Positions 13,939 through 29,420 of a stretch of 64,000 nucleotides of DNA are shown here, in pieces. Under the pieces are notes generated by a model that saw only the letters and a program-made list of their open reading frames with translations, did no database searches and had not been told where the DNA came from. The stretch is from the NCBI GenBank assembly GCA_037013685.1, contig CM072891.1, positions 16,468,501 through 16,532,500 of the forward strand, written 5' to 3'. The first letter of the stretch is position 1, and each line of letters opens with the position of its first letter. The position numbers and the translations under genes were made by a program. Source of the stretch: Acridotheres tristis. Taxonomy: Eukaryota > Chordata > Aves > Passeriformes > Sturnidae.

Positions 13939-16023
13939 CTGTTAAGACTGCATTAATCTTCACTTTTGATTGCTCTGGACAAATAGTTAACAATTAACCT
14001 GCACTGCTGACTAAAAAAAATGATCTTTCTACCGTTCCTATTTAATACAAATGCTTTTTCCTCAGGAGGAAAAATGCATTTTTCTGTAGTACCCAGAGTT
14101 GTGAGTGCAGGTTTGCTGTTCTGCCTCGTGGCTATACTGTGCATTTAAATCATACACCATTTAAGATAAAATAATACGAAGTTTATGATCCTGTCGGTTT
14201 TTAAAAGCTAATGATATGTGCTACTTAAAGCAAACTGCAAGCCCAGTGGGAGACATTATAATTAATACAGTTTGTTCAAAGAAAAACTAATGCAATTCCC
14301 CCTCATCTGTCAGCCAGCTGCACTGCAACCTGAATGCAAGGAACAAGGAACAATAAAGCAAGTGTGTGAGAAAATCAGACAGAATTGGGACTCAATAAAG
14401 AACAGTAAAAATATAAGCCAACTGCATCGATATCAGGCAGGAAGATTTGAGTTTGTAACATCTATTTAATAAATATATATTTTCTCCATCTGTTCTGGTT
14501 TCAGGTTTATATTTCCTAGCAGAGATTACAAGGCAATTTTGAAATGCTCTCTCCTAAGGAGAGCTCTTCAATTGTACTTATAGATTATGAGAGTTTACAA
14601 ATTCAAGTACAGAGAAAAAGCATAGCAGAAAACAGGGGAAAGAACAAAGAAAAGTTTGCACAGCAGAATAGGCCATGGGAATTTCTCTCTAGTCCCTGAA
14701 ATCGCACCCACACCAATCAGTGGCGTCCCATTAGCCACTAATCTGATATTGATTTTAATCTCATTTACACCAGATTAATTACTACAATACCAGATGACTT
14801 ACTACTCATTTAAAATGGAGTATGTTATAGTCAGATCAGGTCCTTAACGTTTTGCCAATCTTAATATTGATTCCCCCATGGCATCTAGTCTTGCAAAATT
14901 CCTCCCAGTAACATCTACAAAGCCATTCTTTAAATTTTTTTTTTTCTTTTAAACACCACCAACAAAATTTCAAGACTGGCTGTCAAGCACTCACAACAAA
15001 TTTGATGAGTACTTGGTAACAGTTTCATGCTCCAATATTAGTCTGGTACTTCCAAGCACCTGCTGAGGCTTGAAACAACAGAGACATTTCATTTTTCGCA
15101 CTGACGCAAATGTAAATTCTTCAGTGTGCTGTGCTGCTGAAGTGAGACAGCCTTCATCTGAGTGACAAACCAATCTCATGGACTACAGGCTAGCTTCCAG
15201 CTAGGACATGTGGATGAGAACAGGTATCCTTGGTAGAAATCTACCTAGATAATGGTAGGGACTCAACTTCCTCCCCTCCTGCTGAGCCCGAGTGACCCAA
15301 GAGCTGTCAGCTGAATATTTAAGTTGAGGTGTACATAAATGAATTACCACGTCAGTAGCAATATATTGTTGAGCACATCTTCATACACAGAAAGCTTCAT
15401 TTTCCTTCATTGTTGGCCTTCATTTATGGCCAACAGCTGTTTCTAGCTTTAAATGATTAATACTTAATTTTGAAAGGTAAGGAAAATTGTCAAGCAGGTT
15501 TTCTCTACACTATTTATAAAATTCACCCGGCCCATAAGAGGAGCGACTGCAAGAGGGTAACACCAAGAACCTTCCCCTTAGCACATTTCCTCTTAAAGCA
15601 CAGGGTATGCATTTCTTTTCATTGTGTTACAACGAAATGGGTGGGTAATGACATGCACTGCAGATCTACTTAGAAACACAATTACTCAAAATTTGGCATT
15701 CATGAAGTTTCAAATAAATTTTTTCTTTAACCATTTTTTCTCCTTCCCTTCCCTGACACCTCTACAGATGTGAAAAAAACCTAATTTATACGAGTCCCAA
15801 CATTTATCTTGGTAAAAAACTTGTAATAATATACTCTTTTTCAAGCAAAAAGGCAATTCTGAGACCACATAACCCAGAGGAACTCAGAATTGCATCCCTC
15901 AGCACCAACTAGGTAAGTGAAAAACCACTGTCACCACCAGCAGCAGATCTCTTCCTCAGAGTTGATTATTGCTTTAATTTTTGCTTAGCTCAGTATTATA
16001 GAGCTGTGCATGGGATATATATA

Positions 16024-16045
16024 TCACACTTGTTTGGAAGTGTGA
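16024..16045. repeat. Short hairpin, 8-bp arms
   Basis: TCACACTT and AAGTGTGA flank a six-base loop, next to a short (AT)n tract. No function is inferred. Confidence 0.9.
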
Positions 16046-16408
16046 CCACCATGAAGAAATGCAATAATAGGTAACTATTTTATTGCTGATTGACTACTAT
16101 AAACGTTAGTAACTGTTACAGCCTCTGTTCTTCTTACTGCTTTCATACTCTTTAAGGGAATGATGGTTTTACCTCACACAACATACTGACCCCATTCGCT
16201 GAATTTTCAGCTTGACTGGTCTTTTCTTTGAACTGATGATTTAAAGTGGTAGACACTGTATTTTTACCACATTTATTTGTCAATGAATTAATGATATCTT
16301 TTAGATTTGGGTAACCTGAGGACTGTTTCACTTAACTATGCACAGAAATTGAACAGAAGCAGCTGAATGAGCAGCATTGAACAAAGAATCCACATCAATG
16401 AACTGCAT

Positions 16409-16440
16409 AACCCACATAATATTTTATGTGATGTGGGGTT
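16409..16440. repeat. Nested hairpin
   Basis: Inner arms CACATAA / TTATGTG enclose TATT (16413-16430). Outer sequences AACCCACAT and ATGTGGGGTT can also pair with one bulged G, giving two mutually exclusive folds. Confidence 0.85.
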
Positions 16441-18177
16441 TATATTAATTCTTTTCAGTATGTACAGAATCATATAAAATTCAGAATGGTAAATGGGTTT
16501 AAGGTTTAATGGCTTGCAAGTAACCTTTCAGACTCAACTTTTGAAGATGCCAAAACAAAACAGTGTCTTCTCACACATCCTAAAAAGCAATTAACAAACA
16601 AGAGCTGTTCTTTGCAGAGTTGAGGGGGCACAGAGTGTGCCAGCTTTGGATTGTCAATAAACCAAGAAACAATGAGTCTCCTCTCCCTAGTGCCTCCACT
16701 GCACAGGGCTGGGATGCTGTAAACTTTAGGGGAATGGAGGCCACCATACACACACACTGTGTGAACATGAAGATGCCAACAAAGAAATTACTTTCCAAGT
16801 GAAAAGCCTCAATACATCACCAGATGCTTCTTCCTGCTGTTAGTTAGTAACAGCAAAAATTCTCCCTCACCTGTGTAATAGAACAAAAGCCATTTTACCA
16901 AATGAGCCTCAGTGCCTTCTCTGCTCCCATGTTTACTTCATGTTTTGGGCTTCATCACTGATTGGCAACAAAAATTCCTCTATTTCCAACAAGAGCAAAT
17001 CTGAATGAGCATGGACTTAACTCCTGAGGAAGCACACTCTGGAAACACTTTTAATTGCACTATTTTAGTGATAAGGTATTCATCTCTTCCTGATAATTAG
17101 TGGATTTAATTAGTAAGTACAGTCTTTCAAAGAACTAAAATCTGACTTTCTAATGAAAGCTTAATGATATACATAAAATCAGAAGTAGGGATAACATACC
17201 TAGAGTCATTAAAATTGTATGTCAAGACTACAAAAAGGCTATCCAAGCCCTTTATCTTCTCAAGAGACAAAAATTACCTGTGTAAGCAAAAAATACCCAA
17301 CAAAAAAACCCAAAATGAAAGAGAGAATAAGAGAAATTATAGACTTCAATTCATCATTATTTACTTGCACAGACAAAGCAAAACAGTGACTTAATCATAT
17401 TCTGATGTTCTGATACTTCTATTTAATTACTGGACTAATTTTAAATGAAAATGTAAAAATATGAAGAGGAATAAAAGCATTTGATAGCGAGATTTAGAGG
17501 CCAGAGTAAGTATTTTGAGAGCATAATGTAAATGCTTATTTTGTGAATATCCTCTTGTCACCACATCATTTTTTTATACAGCTCTAAAGTGTTATAGGAA
17601 TTCCTAGGTGAAATGGATCTTCAGTATTAAACTCTTCTTGCTTCTCAAGAGGATTAACAAGGCATAAAAGAGTCAAGCTAAAAAACAAAGACTAATGTCT
17701 ACAATCAGACTGTATTGATCAGAAGGAGAACTACATTTTTTCTGTTGCACTTCAAATTGCTGATTGATACAAGCATTTTTCACAAACTGAAAAATGCCCA
17801 TTTCACCCATGCAGAGGTCACACAGCAGTTCTGCTGGCAGTCAGCGTAAGAAAGTATTAAAAGTTTTTTGGGAAACTCCACATACAGGAGCTCCACATTG
17901 CTAGAAGTGAAAGAATCTACTAGGAGAAACATGATTTGAATTGAACTGCAAACACAGAGCAGGATCCAATCAAGATCACCCTATTCCAAAACACCTTGCT
18001 GCAGGTGCCCTGGGGAACTGCATGAATTAACTCCTAAGCTTTCCAAGGGCATGTCCAAAGGAGAAATGGATTCCCAGCTTCTTCCTGAACTGTTTTCAAG
18101 TGAACTTGTGACAGTATGTTTCTGTCCTGCTGGATATAAAAGACAACTCACTAATGGTTAGTGTCTTTTTAATGTCT

Positions 18178-18443
18178 TTTGACAAGGACAGGACAAAGAG
18201 GGTAAGTCTAAACTGAGAGCAGATTCAGATTATGTATTAGGAAGAAATTCTTTATGGTGAGGGAGGTGAGGCACTGGAAGAGGTTGTCCAGAGAAGCCAT
18301 GGATGCCCCATCCTGTCCAAGGCCAGGTTGGATGAGGCTCTGAGCAAACTGATCTAGTGGAAAGTGCCCCTGCCTCTGGCAGAGAGCTTGAAACTGGATG
18401 ACCTTTAAAGTCCCAAGCCAAACTGGTGTAGGATTCTATGATT
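18178..18443 (+). mobile_element. CR1 LINE 3'-end fragment
   Basis: The segment starts in the CR1 block ACAAGGACAGGACAAAGAGG, passes through TTAGGAAGAAATTCTTTATGG, GAGGCACTGGAAGAGGTTGTC, GAGGCTCTGAGCAA and TGGATGACCTTTAAAG, and ends with the hallmark ATTCTATGATT terminus. It is 5'-truncated, about 265 bp, and antisense to LDLRAD3. Confidence 0.92.
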
Positions 18444-21400
18444 AAGTAAGCAATCAACAAATAGTTTATATAAATCTCTAACTATATCCTTTGAAGATAA
18501 AGGAAGTGCTACTGCTATCTTAAAAATTTGGGGGGAAAATTATTGTGACAAACTTGCTGTAAGTCACGTAGTAAGATCCCAGATGATCAAGGAACTAAAT
18601 TCATTCTCTCAATTCTTTGATTAGATGGGCCAAGTGTCAAGGATGCCTTGTTTCATCTTTAAGATCTCTGGTGATGATTACAGTGTGTCAGGAAGCCTTT
18701 AGACAGATCATGCCTCTATTTCTCCTCTCGCTAAAAGCAGAGTAGAAATAGAAGGGAAGTATTTTTTAAAATAAAACCTGTATCTTCCTTGTTTTGCAAA
18801 ACCAGTTACCAACAATGTAGATCTTCTTGGTAGCACTGAGAAGGATCAAGAGCAAGGAATACCTTCACATATTCAGCAAGTAAGCACTCTGAACTGCACT
18901 GTCAAATGTGTGACTAAATGTCAGACTCCTTCCAGCAGCTCTCTTCCTTCTCTGAATGATGCATTCAAAAAGCTCCACAAATGTACCTAGAAAATCCTTC
19001 TTCCCTAGAAAGATGCTCTGTTATAGAGGGATCATTAGAATCATTATAATATCAATAAAACAGCAGATTAAGATGACAAGAGTTATCAGCAATAACCTGC
19101 TCCTGAGTCTGCAGCCATGGCTATGCCAGCACAAGCAGCTGGGATGTTCTCATTTACTCTGCAATTGGCCTGGAGTACAAACAACAATAAATTCTGAAGC
19201 TATAATGGACTGGAAGATTCAGGATAAAGAAATGATATTAAAGCATCCTTCTCTGCATCTCTGAGGATGAAGACAGCTCCTGCTTTTAGGTGAAGTCTGC
19301 TCAGCACAGGATGGCAGTAAAATGAAGCATGCAGTATCTGCTCGCAGATGGGGCTCCAATACCTTTCCTAGATTAGTGACATTCTGCTGAGCCACTGCAT
19401 CCTCAGCACAAGTCTGCAGCCTAAAATCAAAAATAGCTGGGCCATAATGCAAAGTGCTACTTTGGGTGAAGAAATTTCTTAAAAACCACTTCTTATGTCT
19501 GAAAACATTATGCTGGATAGGCACCATCATCAGTCTTTCTTGAGCTGACCTAAACTCAGTGCTGTGGTTAACAACAGAAATACTGGCTAAATCTGTACCT
19601 CTGACTGACAGAACAGCACAAATTTCCCAGGATTAATGATTCTGGAATCATGGTCTTGTACTGATCCTATCCTTTGGTACAGGGCAGTTTGAAGGAAGAC
19701 AGTATTGATCATCAATGCCTCATCCATGGGTATAATTTTAATTCTTTGGGGCTGAAAAACAGGGTGTTTGTTTCTGTGAGTGCTTTAGGTTTGTTCATTT
19801 TTGCAGTTACTGGCTACTGTTAGAAATTCTACTATAGTTCAGGGGCAATATTATTCCCATGGATCAGGGAACAAAAGAAATAGAGGGCAAAGAAACAATC
19901 AGAGTCACACAGTTTGCATAGAAAATTGTAACAAAGAAGGCAAAAGAATTTATAATATGGAAAGATGCAAACACAAAAAGCTTACTGTTAACCTGATGTG
20001 ATGCCAAAGAAATAAAATAGACTGAAAAGAAAATATGTGACAGTACATTCTCTGGATCATTAACAATGTCTAAAAATATTCTTGGTCAGCAGCTTTCCTT
20101 GACACAAGCGATCTGTTCAGAAAGGCAAGTCAGACTCCCACTAAATCCTGATCAATAAAATCCACAGGATAGAGTAACATCTTCTCTTGGCAAGTTAAAT
20201 AACCAGCTTTGAACATCTGACTAAGCACGGTAGTGAGGGAACTAACAATTAAAGTAGCAGAAAGCTGTGGAGGTAAATGAGGGAGAAGTGCAGAGAAGTT
20301 GGAAATATCAGTGTTCAAGCTGCACATCAAAATGCCACTTGTAAGCACTTGATTTACACAGCTGATCTGAAAACCCATGTAAATAAATATTTCCTTTGGA
20401 AAAAATATCTACTTGGCATACAAGAATCAATCACATGATTACATGTTAATAGACAGAAACAGAATGCTCTGAATGCATTTAATTATAGTAATGGGAAGCA
20501 GAAGGGAAAACATTACCCACTGGAGTGACAGAGGCTACGGCAAGTTCTTCTGATAGAAAATCAAACATGTTATTCCAGAGCCTTCTATGTGTAGCCCAGA
20601 GAAAAATGATCTTCCCTTTGCTCTAACAATTCTAAACACAAAAACTCAGCACTCACATGATACCACTAATAGCAAAACAGGAATTAAAATATAACTAGCA
20701 TAACCCTGGCATGGCACAATTATATGAAAGGCTGATAATCCCTGTGAGTGACTGTAACACACCAGAAAGGCTCAGCCACAACACAATCCAGAGCTGACTT
20801 CTTTATCTGTGCCAAAGAAGCACAGGAGCTCTTGAAACAAGCACAAACTTACTTAGCAACAGCTCAAGACATTTCACTCATCCATGACAGAGGCCATGTA
20901 GTTGTCAACACAGGAAATTATACATACAACTCTGACATTCAAGTGTGAAGTTTCTAATTTTAAAAGTTCATCTTGAGAAAGGTCTAGCTCAATTTTTGCA
21001 CAGACAAGTGTCTGAAGTGGCCTATTTTCAAGTTATAAAAATGTGATGAAACAGGAATATCCACAGCAAAATATCTGGGGCAAAATATGGGAAGAACTCC
21101 AACATTATTTCAGCTTTCAAATCAATCTCTCTATTGGACAAGGAGCAAAACAAAAGCTTTGACAGTTAAAGCCCACAGTGATGAGTTGAAAATGCATGAA
21201 CCAGGTCCTGGAAAATGAGCCCACCAGTAGCAGAGATGCTCTGGATCTGCTGCTCTCTGGAAGCCAAGACCATGCTCACTGCAGAGGGTGCCAACTTTTA
21301 CCACTGAACACTCCCTGCAGCTCACAATTCTCCCCTGACAGCGAGACAGCACTTGGGGTGTGACAAACCTGTGATGGTTCACTGCTTCAGATGAAGTCTT

Positions 21401-24400
21401 ATCTTCATCCCTTATCTGGCTGCAGATGCCAGGACAACAAAAAATGCAACTGATTTACCTTGCTGGTGTGAGGATGAAGAGCAGTGTTCAAACCAGACTC
21501 TGCTGTAAAGACATCCCAGAGGTCATATTGAATAATTATCAAGTTACTGCTTTTCACTCTAAGCTTAACATCACATGGAAGTGATTAGATTTAATACATT
21601 AAAAAACTGGCCCTTACCTCTAGCTACATATATAATTTATTAAATATTGTGCAACAATCAAACTACAAGTCGAGTAGTGGTAAGAAGCTGCATTCTCCAT
21701 GTTCTCAGCATTACACAGACCCACCGAGGAAAGTTTCTTGCCTGACATATAACTCTCTATTTAACAGGTAAAATTCACTTTCATCCTGAACAGCAATCTC
21801 AACTTTGTCGATTGCAAGCTTCAAAGTCAGAATTCATGGACTGAACCCTTTTAAGGTTAAAGACATGCTAACTTAGGTGCCTTGAACTATGATCTTGAAC
21901 CAACTGCTGATCGAATCCCTGTCCCCACAGTGAAAAGCTACAAGGAATTTGTTTTCACAGAAGGATGGGACAATTTGTGAATGCTATTTCCAACAGCATT
22001 TGACAGAGCTCACAAAAAGTAATTTTAGCACCACGTACCACACACTGTATCTTCACAGAAGAACACTATTCTCCCAGTGTAAATAAATCCTCCCATGCAC
22101 ATCACTTGTCCCTACCAGCTCCTGCCTGTACATGACTACCACCCACAACTAGACTCTAATGAGCCTTCTAATTCTACTTTTTTGGTAGGTGAACTACTTG
22201 ACATGGGAACTCCCACAGCTGCCCTCCAGCCAGGAAAATTCCAAGCAGTAGGATGTTTCATGGGATGTTCTCATGCCCTTCATGTTGGATGAGACATACA
22301 ATCAGGAACAAATACATCAGGTCTCCAGATGTTTCAGGAATAAGACTTTGTCAAACATCGCTCCCCCAACAAACACTTCCTCTATTGTACTAGGAAAAAT
22401 TAGGAACTCAACACTATTTTTTTTAACCTAACAGCCAGAAGTTTTTGTTCTATGTATTTTCACACAGCCTCATGACACACCCCTTTTCTTTAAGAAAGCC
22501 AGCAATTATTCAGCAGTAACCCCCCCAAGCCTTGGTGGGATGCACAGAATGCCATGCAGGACATTCTCATTTGGCAAACAGCACCATCACACTGTTACAT
22601 TTGTTTGGTTTATATTGTCAGGACGCTTTAAACTTTTAAAGATTAGTTATAAATCAAAGCAACACGACTCTTTTTCAACAGTACAGATAGTCCTACCCAG
22701 CTTTTGCAGATGCATCTCATGCAGATCTACAGACAGACACTAATTCCCCTGGCAACTGCACAAGTTAACAAAACCACATTTACATAATAAGATTGTGAAA
22801 TAAAACTCCTGGAAACCAAGAATCTCAAAGTTAACAGTCATCTCTTTGTCAATGTTAATGATGTGCATACTTGTGTGCATGTGAGTGGGCAACAATCATC
22901 TGCAAAATGAAAAAACTGCATTAGCACTAAATTTTGAATTTTCTGTGTCTTGCTCGGATTGCAGATTTAATCACTTTTTAACACAGGCTTCTTGTCCATT
23001 TTCTTAAAAAGGAAATAAATAGAGGGCTGTAAAAAATGAAATGCATCCACAGAACGTTACTGCTTTAGCCAAGTGATTATTTTAAACTGTTTTAATGTTT
23101 TGAAAGCTTTGTCTCAAGTAATCAAACACCACTTTAAGGAGGCTGTTCGTGATATTTATGAATGCAATTGCTACAGCAATTTATTCTCAAGCTATTAACT
23201 CATTGGGTCTCTTGAGTCAAACACAGGATTAGGGTAAATGAGTTTGCTGAGATGCCTGTGACAGTGTAAGACAGGAAGAAAGGGAATCAAAAAGCTACTG
23301 CCAACAGTAGAAAAGGAATTCAGCAAGTTAAATGCTCACTTTTATCAGGAACACTGCCACACTACCATGCTAAAAGATTCACAATATTCAAAGCTTTGTC
23401 TCAGACAGAGCACAAGATCCTCATTGAAATATAGTCCTGTATTTAGAGTGTCAATACCTGATTTGCATTTATTGGCATTTTCCACAGGACCCAGATTACA
23501 ACTTCCCTTAATCTGTGGGACACCACCCTCAATGCAATTCCTCTGAAAAGCAAAAAAAACCAACCCAGAACTGCCACTACCACAGCACGAAGTGTTCATA
23601 GAGAGCAAAGCAGTTCTTCTGTGTGAGCTCTCAGGACTCCCACTTCTGGACTTCTCTGAACACATCTCTTCTGAGCAAGCTCTTGTAATGAATTTAGCTA
23701 CTGGTAGATTGCAAGGAAAAACTGACAGTAGGATGTACCTAACAGAAGATAAGACTGAAAAACCTGATCTTTGGAAGCCCCTTTGGAAGCATTTTAAGGA
23801 TGCAGCGGTAAGTTTTAAGAAATGATGGTGAGTCTGTAGGGTAGGAAATTCCCTCTCTCCTGTAGGAATGAGAACACCACCAACACTAAGGAATCCTACT
23901 CCTCAATGAACCAAACCTGTGCTTCATTTAAAGCCCACTTGGGCAGAACATAGGTGGCATCATAATTCATAACAGTAAGTGCTTTTAAATGACAACAGAC
24001 AGGAGTTTTGTCCTTGCAAGGAATGAACCTTCACAATCTTGGTTAAGCAAGTGAAACTAGAGAAAGCAGCAGCTTTCTCCAGGGCTGACAGAACAGATGG
24101 CTAAAGGTGCAGCATGAAATCAAGAGGGAAAAGACAATCTCTTCTGAATATGCTTCCATTCACAGTTTATAGAGAACAGACCTCTCCCTCTTCTTTCTTA
24201 GACTGCATAGTGGTAAAGGACCTCACCTCCCACTTACATCTACTTTTGAACCACTTTTCTACCAACAGAACAAAAACCACATCAGCCATACCACACACCA
24301 TTTACCACCAGAAGCAGAAAGCTGCCCAGGGGAGGGGTGACACCAAAGTGCCAAGCACACAAGGCCCAGCAGAAAAACCTAGAGCTTCTCATGTCACTAT

Positions 24401-27356
24401 GAGACACTGTGCAACACCCTTTCAGGTTCACCAGAAAATGCCAAATAAGCTGGCGTGGGGGACACCAGAGAATTTTCCCCAGTTAGAGAGAGAAGAATAA
24501 CAGAATAACTATCACAGGCAATAACTGCTCCATTATGTGGGTAACATATTCCCTCATTTCAGCAGAGCACTCCTGTCTCAGCAAATGAAGACCACTGAAC
24601 ATCCACCTGCCCTTGCAGACACTCTGTCTGAAGGGCAAAGAAAAGGATTTTCACCAGCAGTGGTGAGACAGAGGCTGGTATAGCACTGCCAGTAAATCAA
24701 TTTGAGATGGAGCAAGAAATGACAGAAGGAAAACACCTTTTAACAAGCAGCAGCAACAACTGGAAGTTTTAAGAGAGAGTGGTGGGGCAGAAGAAAGGAA
24801 AAGTAGGACTCACAAGCTTCACTGTTATGGTCAAAGAGATCCCCCTTTCTACCTCACTGAATTCCCTCTGACAGTTTCTATTATTTTCTTCCTCTTCTCC
24901 TTCTACCCTGCCACGGAAGGTCTCCTAACCAGATCTGTTTTCTGGACGTTTCATGAAATACTTGGCTAAGTACAAATGCTTTTCTGCTGCCTGAAATCAT
25001 TGCCATGCAGCTTCAAAGTGCCTAAGAAAACAGATGCTGTTGAGCAATTGCTGAGGCTGCAGCAGAGCTACCTTTAGCCACAGCAGCTGGACACCAGGCA
25101 GAGCTCCCTCCCTCCTGCAATGAGCCCAGGCCATTTCCTGGGCCAGGCAAGGGACAAGGACCTGGAATTGGATCTAGCCTAAGGAACAAGCTAAATAGGG
25201 AGGAGGAAACACCCAAGCATTCACCCTCAGGCTTACAAGACACACTTTCAATCTGGAACATTAAATGTAAACTATGTTGGGCAAAAGTAAGGTTTAGAAA
25301 TTGAGATCCATCAAAGACATAAAGAGGTAATAAATTCAGTTGGATTAATGTGATTTACCAGTCAGTGACTCTGAAAATCAACCTTCATCACTTCCATCCA
25401 CAGAGAGAGAAACTAGTGCCAAGAAAAATGAAAGAGAATCCTTGTTTGATCATTGTTTTGAGTTCCAGAGATCAAAAAACCCCAAACAGTATAATAAATA
25501 AGAAAAAAAAATGAAGTCATAACATCTGTATTCCTCCTGTACTCTTCTGAAATGAAGCACCTATGCAAACACATGAGACTTGCAGGAAAAAACCCCTTGT
25601 AATAGAATGCAGAGGACAGAATGAGATCAGGCCAGGTTGAACCAGGCACAGAACGTCAACAGAAAGGCTGATGTTTGAAGATGAAACCACACAGCAGCAA
25701 TTTAATAACTTCCTAATGACAAAATGGGCCTAAATGCAGCTGATCTAACCACTGGAAAAGTAACAAGCTAAAAGACAAGCTCAGCGCTACATGATCCTAC
25801 CTCTGGATAATGAGAATCTTCCTTCAAGAGTTATTTAGCAAGACTCAGCAAGAACTGGTCCACAAGACCTTAATAAAAAAAATGCAGCTGGGATGGAGTG
25901 CTCATTAAAAGCAGGAAGGATATTTAATGTACAGTTCACAGAAAGAGTGGAAGCAGCCCAGTGTAGGGCAAAGCTCACTTATCTCAGCATTGGTTTTCGC
26001 CCATAACAACTGAGATAAATTCACTATCTTATTCAGGAAACCAAAACATCTAGAGAGTTTGTTCTGGAGGCAAAAGACAAAGGAAAGGTAAAAGTTAAGA
26101 GTCATTCTGCACTACAGGCTTGTAGAGACCCTGAAACCACATAGGCTATGTAACACTTGAATTTTCCTTGGCTTTAGCACAAAGGTGAAGTTAGAACAGG
26201 AAAAACTGTGAGAGCTGCAGTTACAATAATCCCCCAGAAAGAGTAATTAAATCCTCACAGCCTGAGGCCTTGAAACTTAGACTGAACAAAGCACAGCAGA
26301 GTGGTACAGCACAGGGCAAACTGAATTGACAAGATATGGTGATCCTTTTTGAAGCCTCTAACAAGGAAATAAATGGAAATAAGGATTCTGTGGTATCTGC
26401 TCCAGTCAGCATCCTTTAAAGCAGGGAGAAGCCTTGCTTGTATTAAGTTATCTTTGGTGCTTCATTATTTACCTCCTTTAAAGAAAACCCACATTGACAT
26501 TATATAAAAGGGTGATCTTTTCAAGTTTGCCTAAGAGTACAGAACCTACTGGAAGTTGACCTTACTTGTACATCTAAACATATATTTTGGAAAAAAATCC
26601 ACTTCATAATTTTTGGCTTTCTTGTTGGGACAGAGCCATAGCACACATAAGAGAAACACATTCCTTTCTCAATGCGAGAAGGGAAGAGGTGTGCAGCACC
26701 CTCTTCATTTCCTTGGCTTTCTTACTGCATAGTAAAAGTAGAAGGGAAAAGGGTATGGAAAAGAAAAGAAAGAAAAAGGAAAAAGCTAAAGAAGCTGCTC
26801 CTAACTATCAGGAGAAGAGACAGAATATGATGTGATTGCAATTCCAGAGACAACTGCCATAAGAGTAATGGTTTTGGAGAGGCAGTCCTGCAGCCCCTGG
26901 AAAGGAACAAATTGAATAAGTCTGATCAGTTTTTTTTCCCTCCTTCATCTCCCACAACTGAAAAACTTGGGGAAGAGCAGAGCAGGGAACTCCACCCTGT
27001 TACGCATGACAAAGACTTGTGGCTGAAACAAGCCAGGGGAGATTTTTCTCTGAAGCATTGCTCACAGAACTCACAGCAGTGAGGAATGCTTCTACACAAC
27101 TGCAGGCAGCAGCCTGCACTCAACCCAGCTGCAAAGGCTCTGTCCCCCTCCTCCCTTTTAATGTATGAGGGGCAACAGTTTCTGCTCTGCACCCCTATCT
27201 CTGCAAAGCCACATTTGTTGCTGTGTGCTGCACATGGCTGGGGCTGGCCCAAGGCTTGTCCCCAGCTTACACTTCAGAAATGGACTATTAACCCAGTTCT
27301 TGTGGAAACTTCCTCCTCTAGCAGATGTTTAATGCAGTAACTTCTTTCAAGACATT

Positions 27357-27365
27357 CCCCCCCCC
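27357..27365. repeat. C9 homopolymer
   Basis: Nine C followed by a GCCACCACCTCC stretch. It has no evident role. Confidence 0.95.
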
Positions 27366-29420
27366 GCCACCACCTCCTTCCAGTGCAAGGGCTTGGTTCT
27401 GGCATCCAATGGGAAGGTACTGCAGCCAACAAACACACCTCATGTCAAAAGCATCAGGACACTGCCCCCACCTAGCAAACCACAGGCAGGGAACTGCTAG
27501 CAGCATCAGAGAAACTTGTGACATATGCTATAAATCGTGGCCATAAAATATAAGCAGTACAAATAATATGGTAAAAAAGGCAAAAAGGAAATTCCTGCTC
27601 CAACAGCTATAGCACAACCAGAGCAGAAACTGACTCCTTTTCTCACCTGATTGTGAACTGCAGACACCACTAAACTTACATTAAATCTCTGCTGAAAGAA
27701 ACACACAACTGCTACAAATAATGCCAGTTCTTGTAGAGGGCCACTATCTGGCAGTCTCCTTGGAGAGAAGAGATGTGGTCCAGAGATGGTACAGAAAGGA
27801 ACTCATACCCAGTCTTCTCAGGGAGATGTGTGATTCCTGCCTGTGGGTTTTGAGGGTTTTCTTGTATTTGTTTATGTTTTAAGCCTAGATGATCTCCTAC
27901 CCCTCCAAAGTGACACCTCAGTAGGAGAACAATGATTGTGTAGGAGAGATTTACCTGAACAGGGCAACAAAACTTTGTGATGTTTTAACTAGAGGTAATA
28001 AAGTGAAGTCTGGATACGGCTTACTGCAGAGTTCTCCTTGTCTGACACGTCTAAAAAAGCCAAAAACAAGCATGTGACAAAAGAGCAAGATGCAAAATCT
28101 GAAGATAAAAAAACCCCAAGGTAAACAAATAGAAAAAGTGAGGAAAAGCCCCTGATGTCTTGCAGGAAAAAAAGGCATTTAAGAAAAGGGGGAAGCAGCA
28201 CAAATTTGACTTAATTTCTTTACCTGAACAGGTTTTCCAACAAAAGAAAGTAGAGAATATGGTGAGGATGAAATGATGAATGAAAGAGCACAGAAACAGG
28301 AAAAGCAGGTTCAGTATGTTTCCTCTACTCTGCATTTACACCAGGCTTTCTGGAAAGATTGACCATATTGCTGATGTACAGGTAAGAAAGACACAAATCA
28401 AAAGCATTCCAGTACCTTGCTGGGAATTTCATTATTCCAAGGTTAACTCACTGCACAGTGTTTTTCCATGTGCTTGGTTTCCACCTCAGACAGGCCATAC
28501 AGTTTGCAGAGGCATCTGCTGGGATCTGTCTCCAAAATGTGGGCTCTCAGCACCACATCTGCACGTTTCCTCAGGCACTTCCAGCCAGCTCTCCTTCACA
28601 TACAGAGTCTTGAATTACATCTATCTTGGCCAGGAAGGCACTCCCTGAATATTTTCTTGCAATTATCAGTCGTGGCTAGAACCTGATCTCATACGGCTGC
28701 CAACTCACCATCAACTGGGATTTACATATCAAGAGGTGCAAAAGGCAGTCTGGAAAACAAGGGAGAGGCCAGCAAGTGGCTTCTACAAACACTCAGCGAT
28801 TCAATCGCATTTGTGCTATAAATTCAATGAAAAAATGAAGAATTTGTGCTCAGGATTGTAAACCTTGGCAGCTAATTCATCACAAAACTGATCATGTGTG
28901 CATATGAACAGCAGGTTACTAACACCTCAGTCTTAATTATATGAGCTGCCTCCCACACAATAGCCATTGACAAGACCATGGCCATCTGACCCTCTCATAA
29001 AATGCAATTAAAAAAAACCCAAAAAGTAGGAGTATGGCTTAAGCCTCTACCTGTGATGTGCAGCTGCTACTTGCACAGTAAGCTGTGCTCACTGCCACCA
29101 GGCCTTTCATCACAACAGCTGCTTCCATCCTCTCATTCCTGCTGTAGCCACCCTGCTGTCTGAGCCCATCTCTGAAGAACCTCTATCAAACCTATCCCCA
29201 ACACACCTGTTCCAATCTGGTCAGTTAAATTCAGCTTTAATAGCAAGTAAAAACAACAAAGAAAATCAGCCTGGAATTTGTTTAGTCTTGAATGGAACAT
29301 ATGGCCTTCTCATTCCCCTTTTTGTGGTTGATCACAGTTGACCAGTTTCTAAGCAAGGACACAACTTCCCTCCCAGCACTGCATTCCTGAAGGCACATAC
29401 TTACTGTTTTCTAATTCTAG

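Noticed and set aside
27951..28335. Stacked minus-strand frames rich in F and L, membrane-protein-like
   Set aside because: They are translations of A-rich plus-strand sequence and change frame without any conserved motif; no splice-supported exon is evident.
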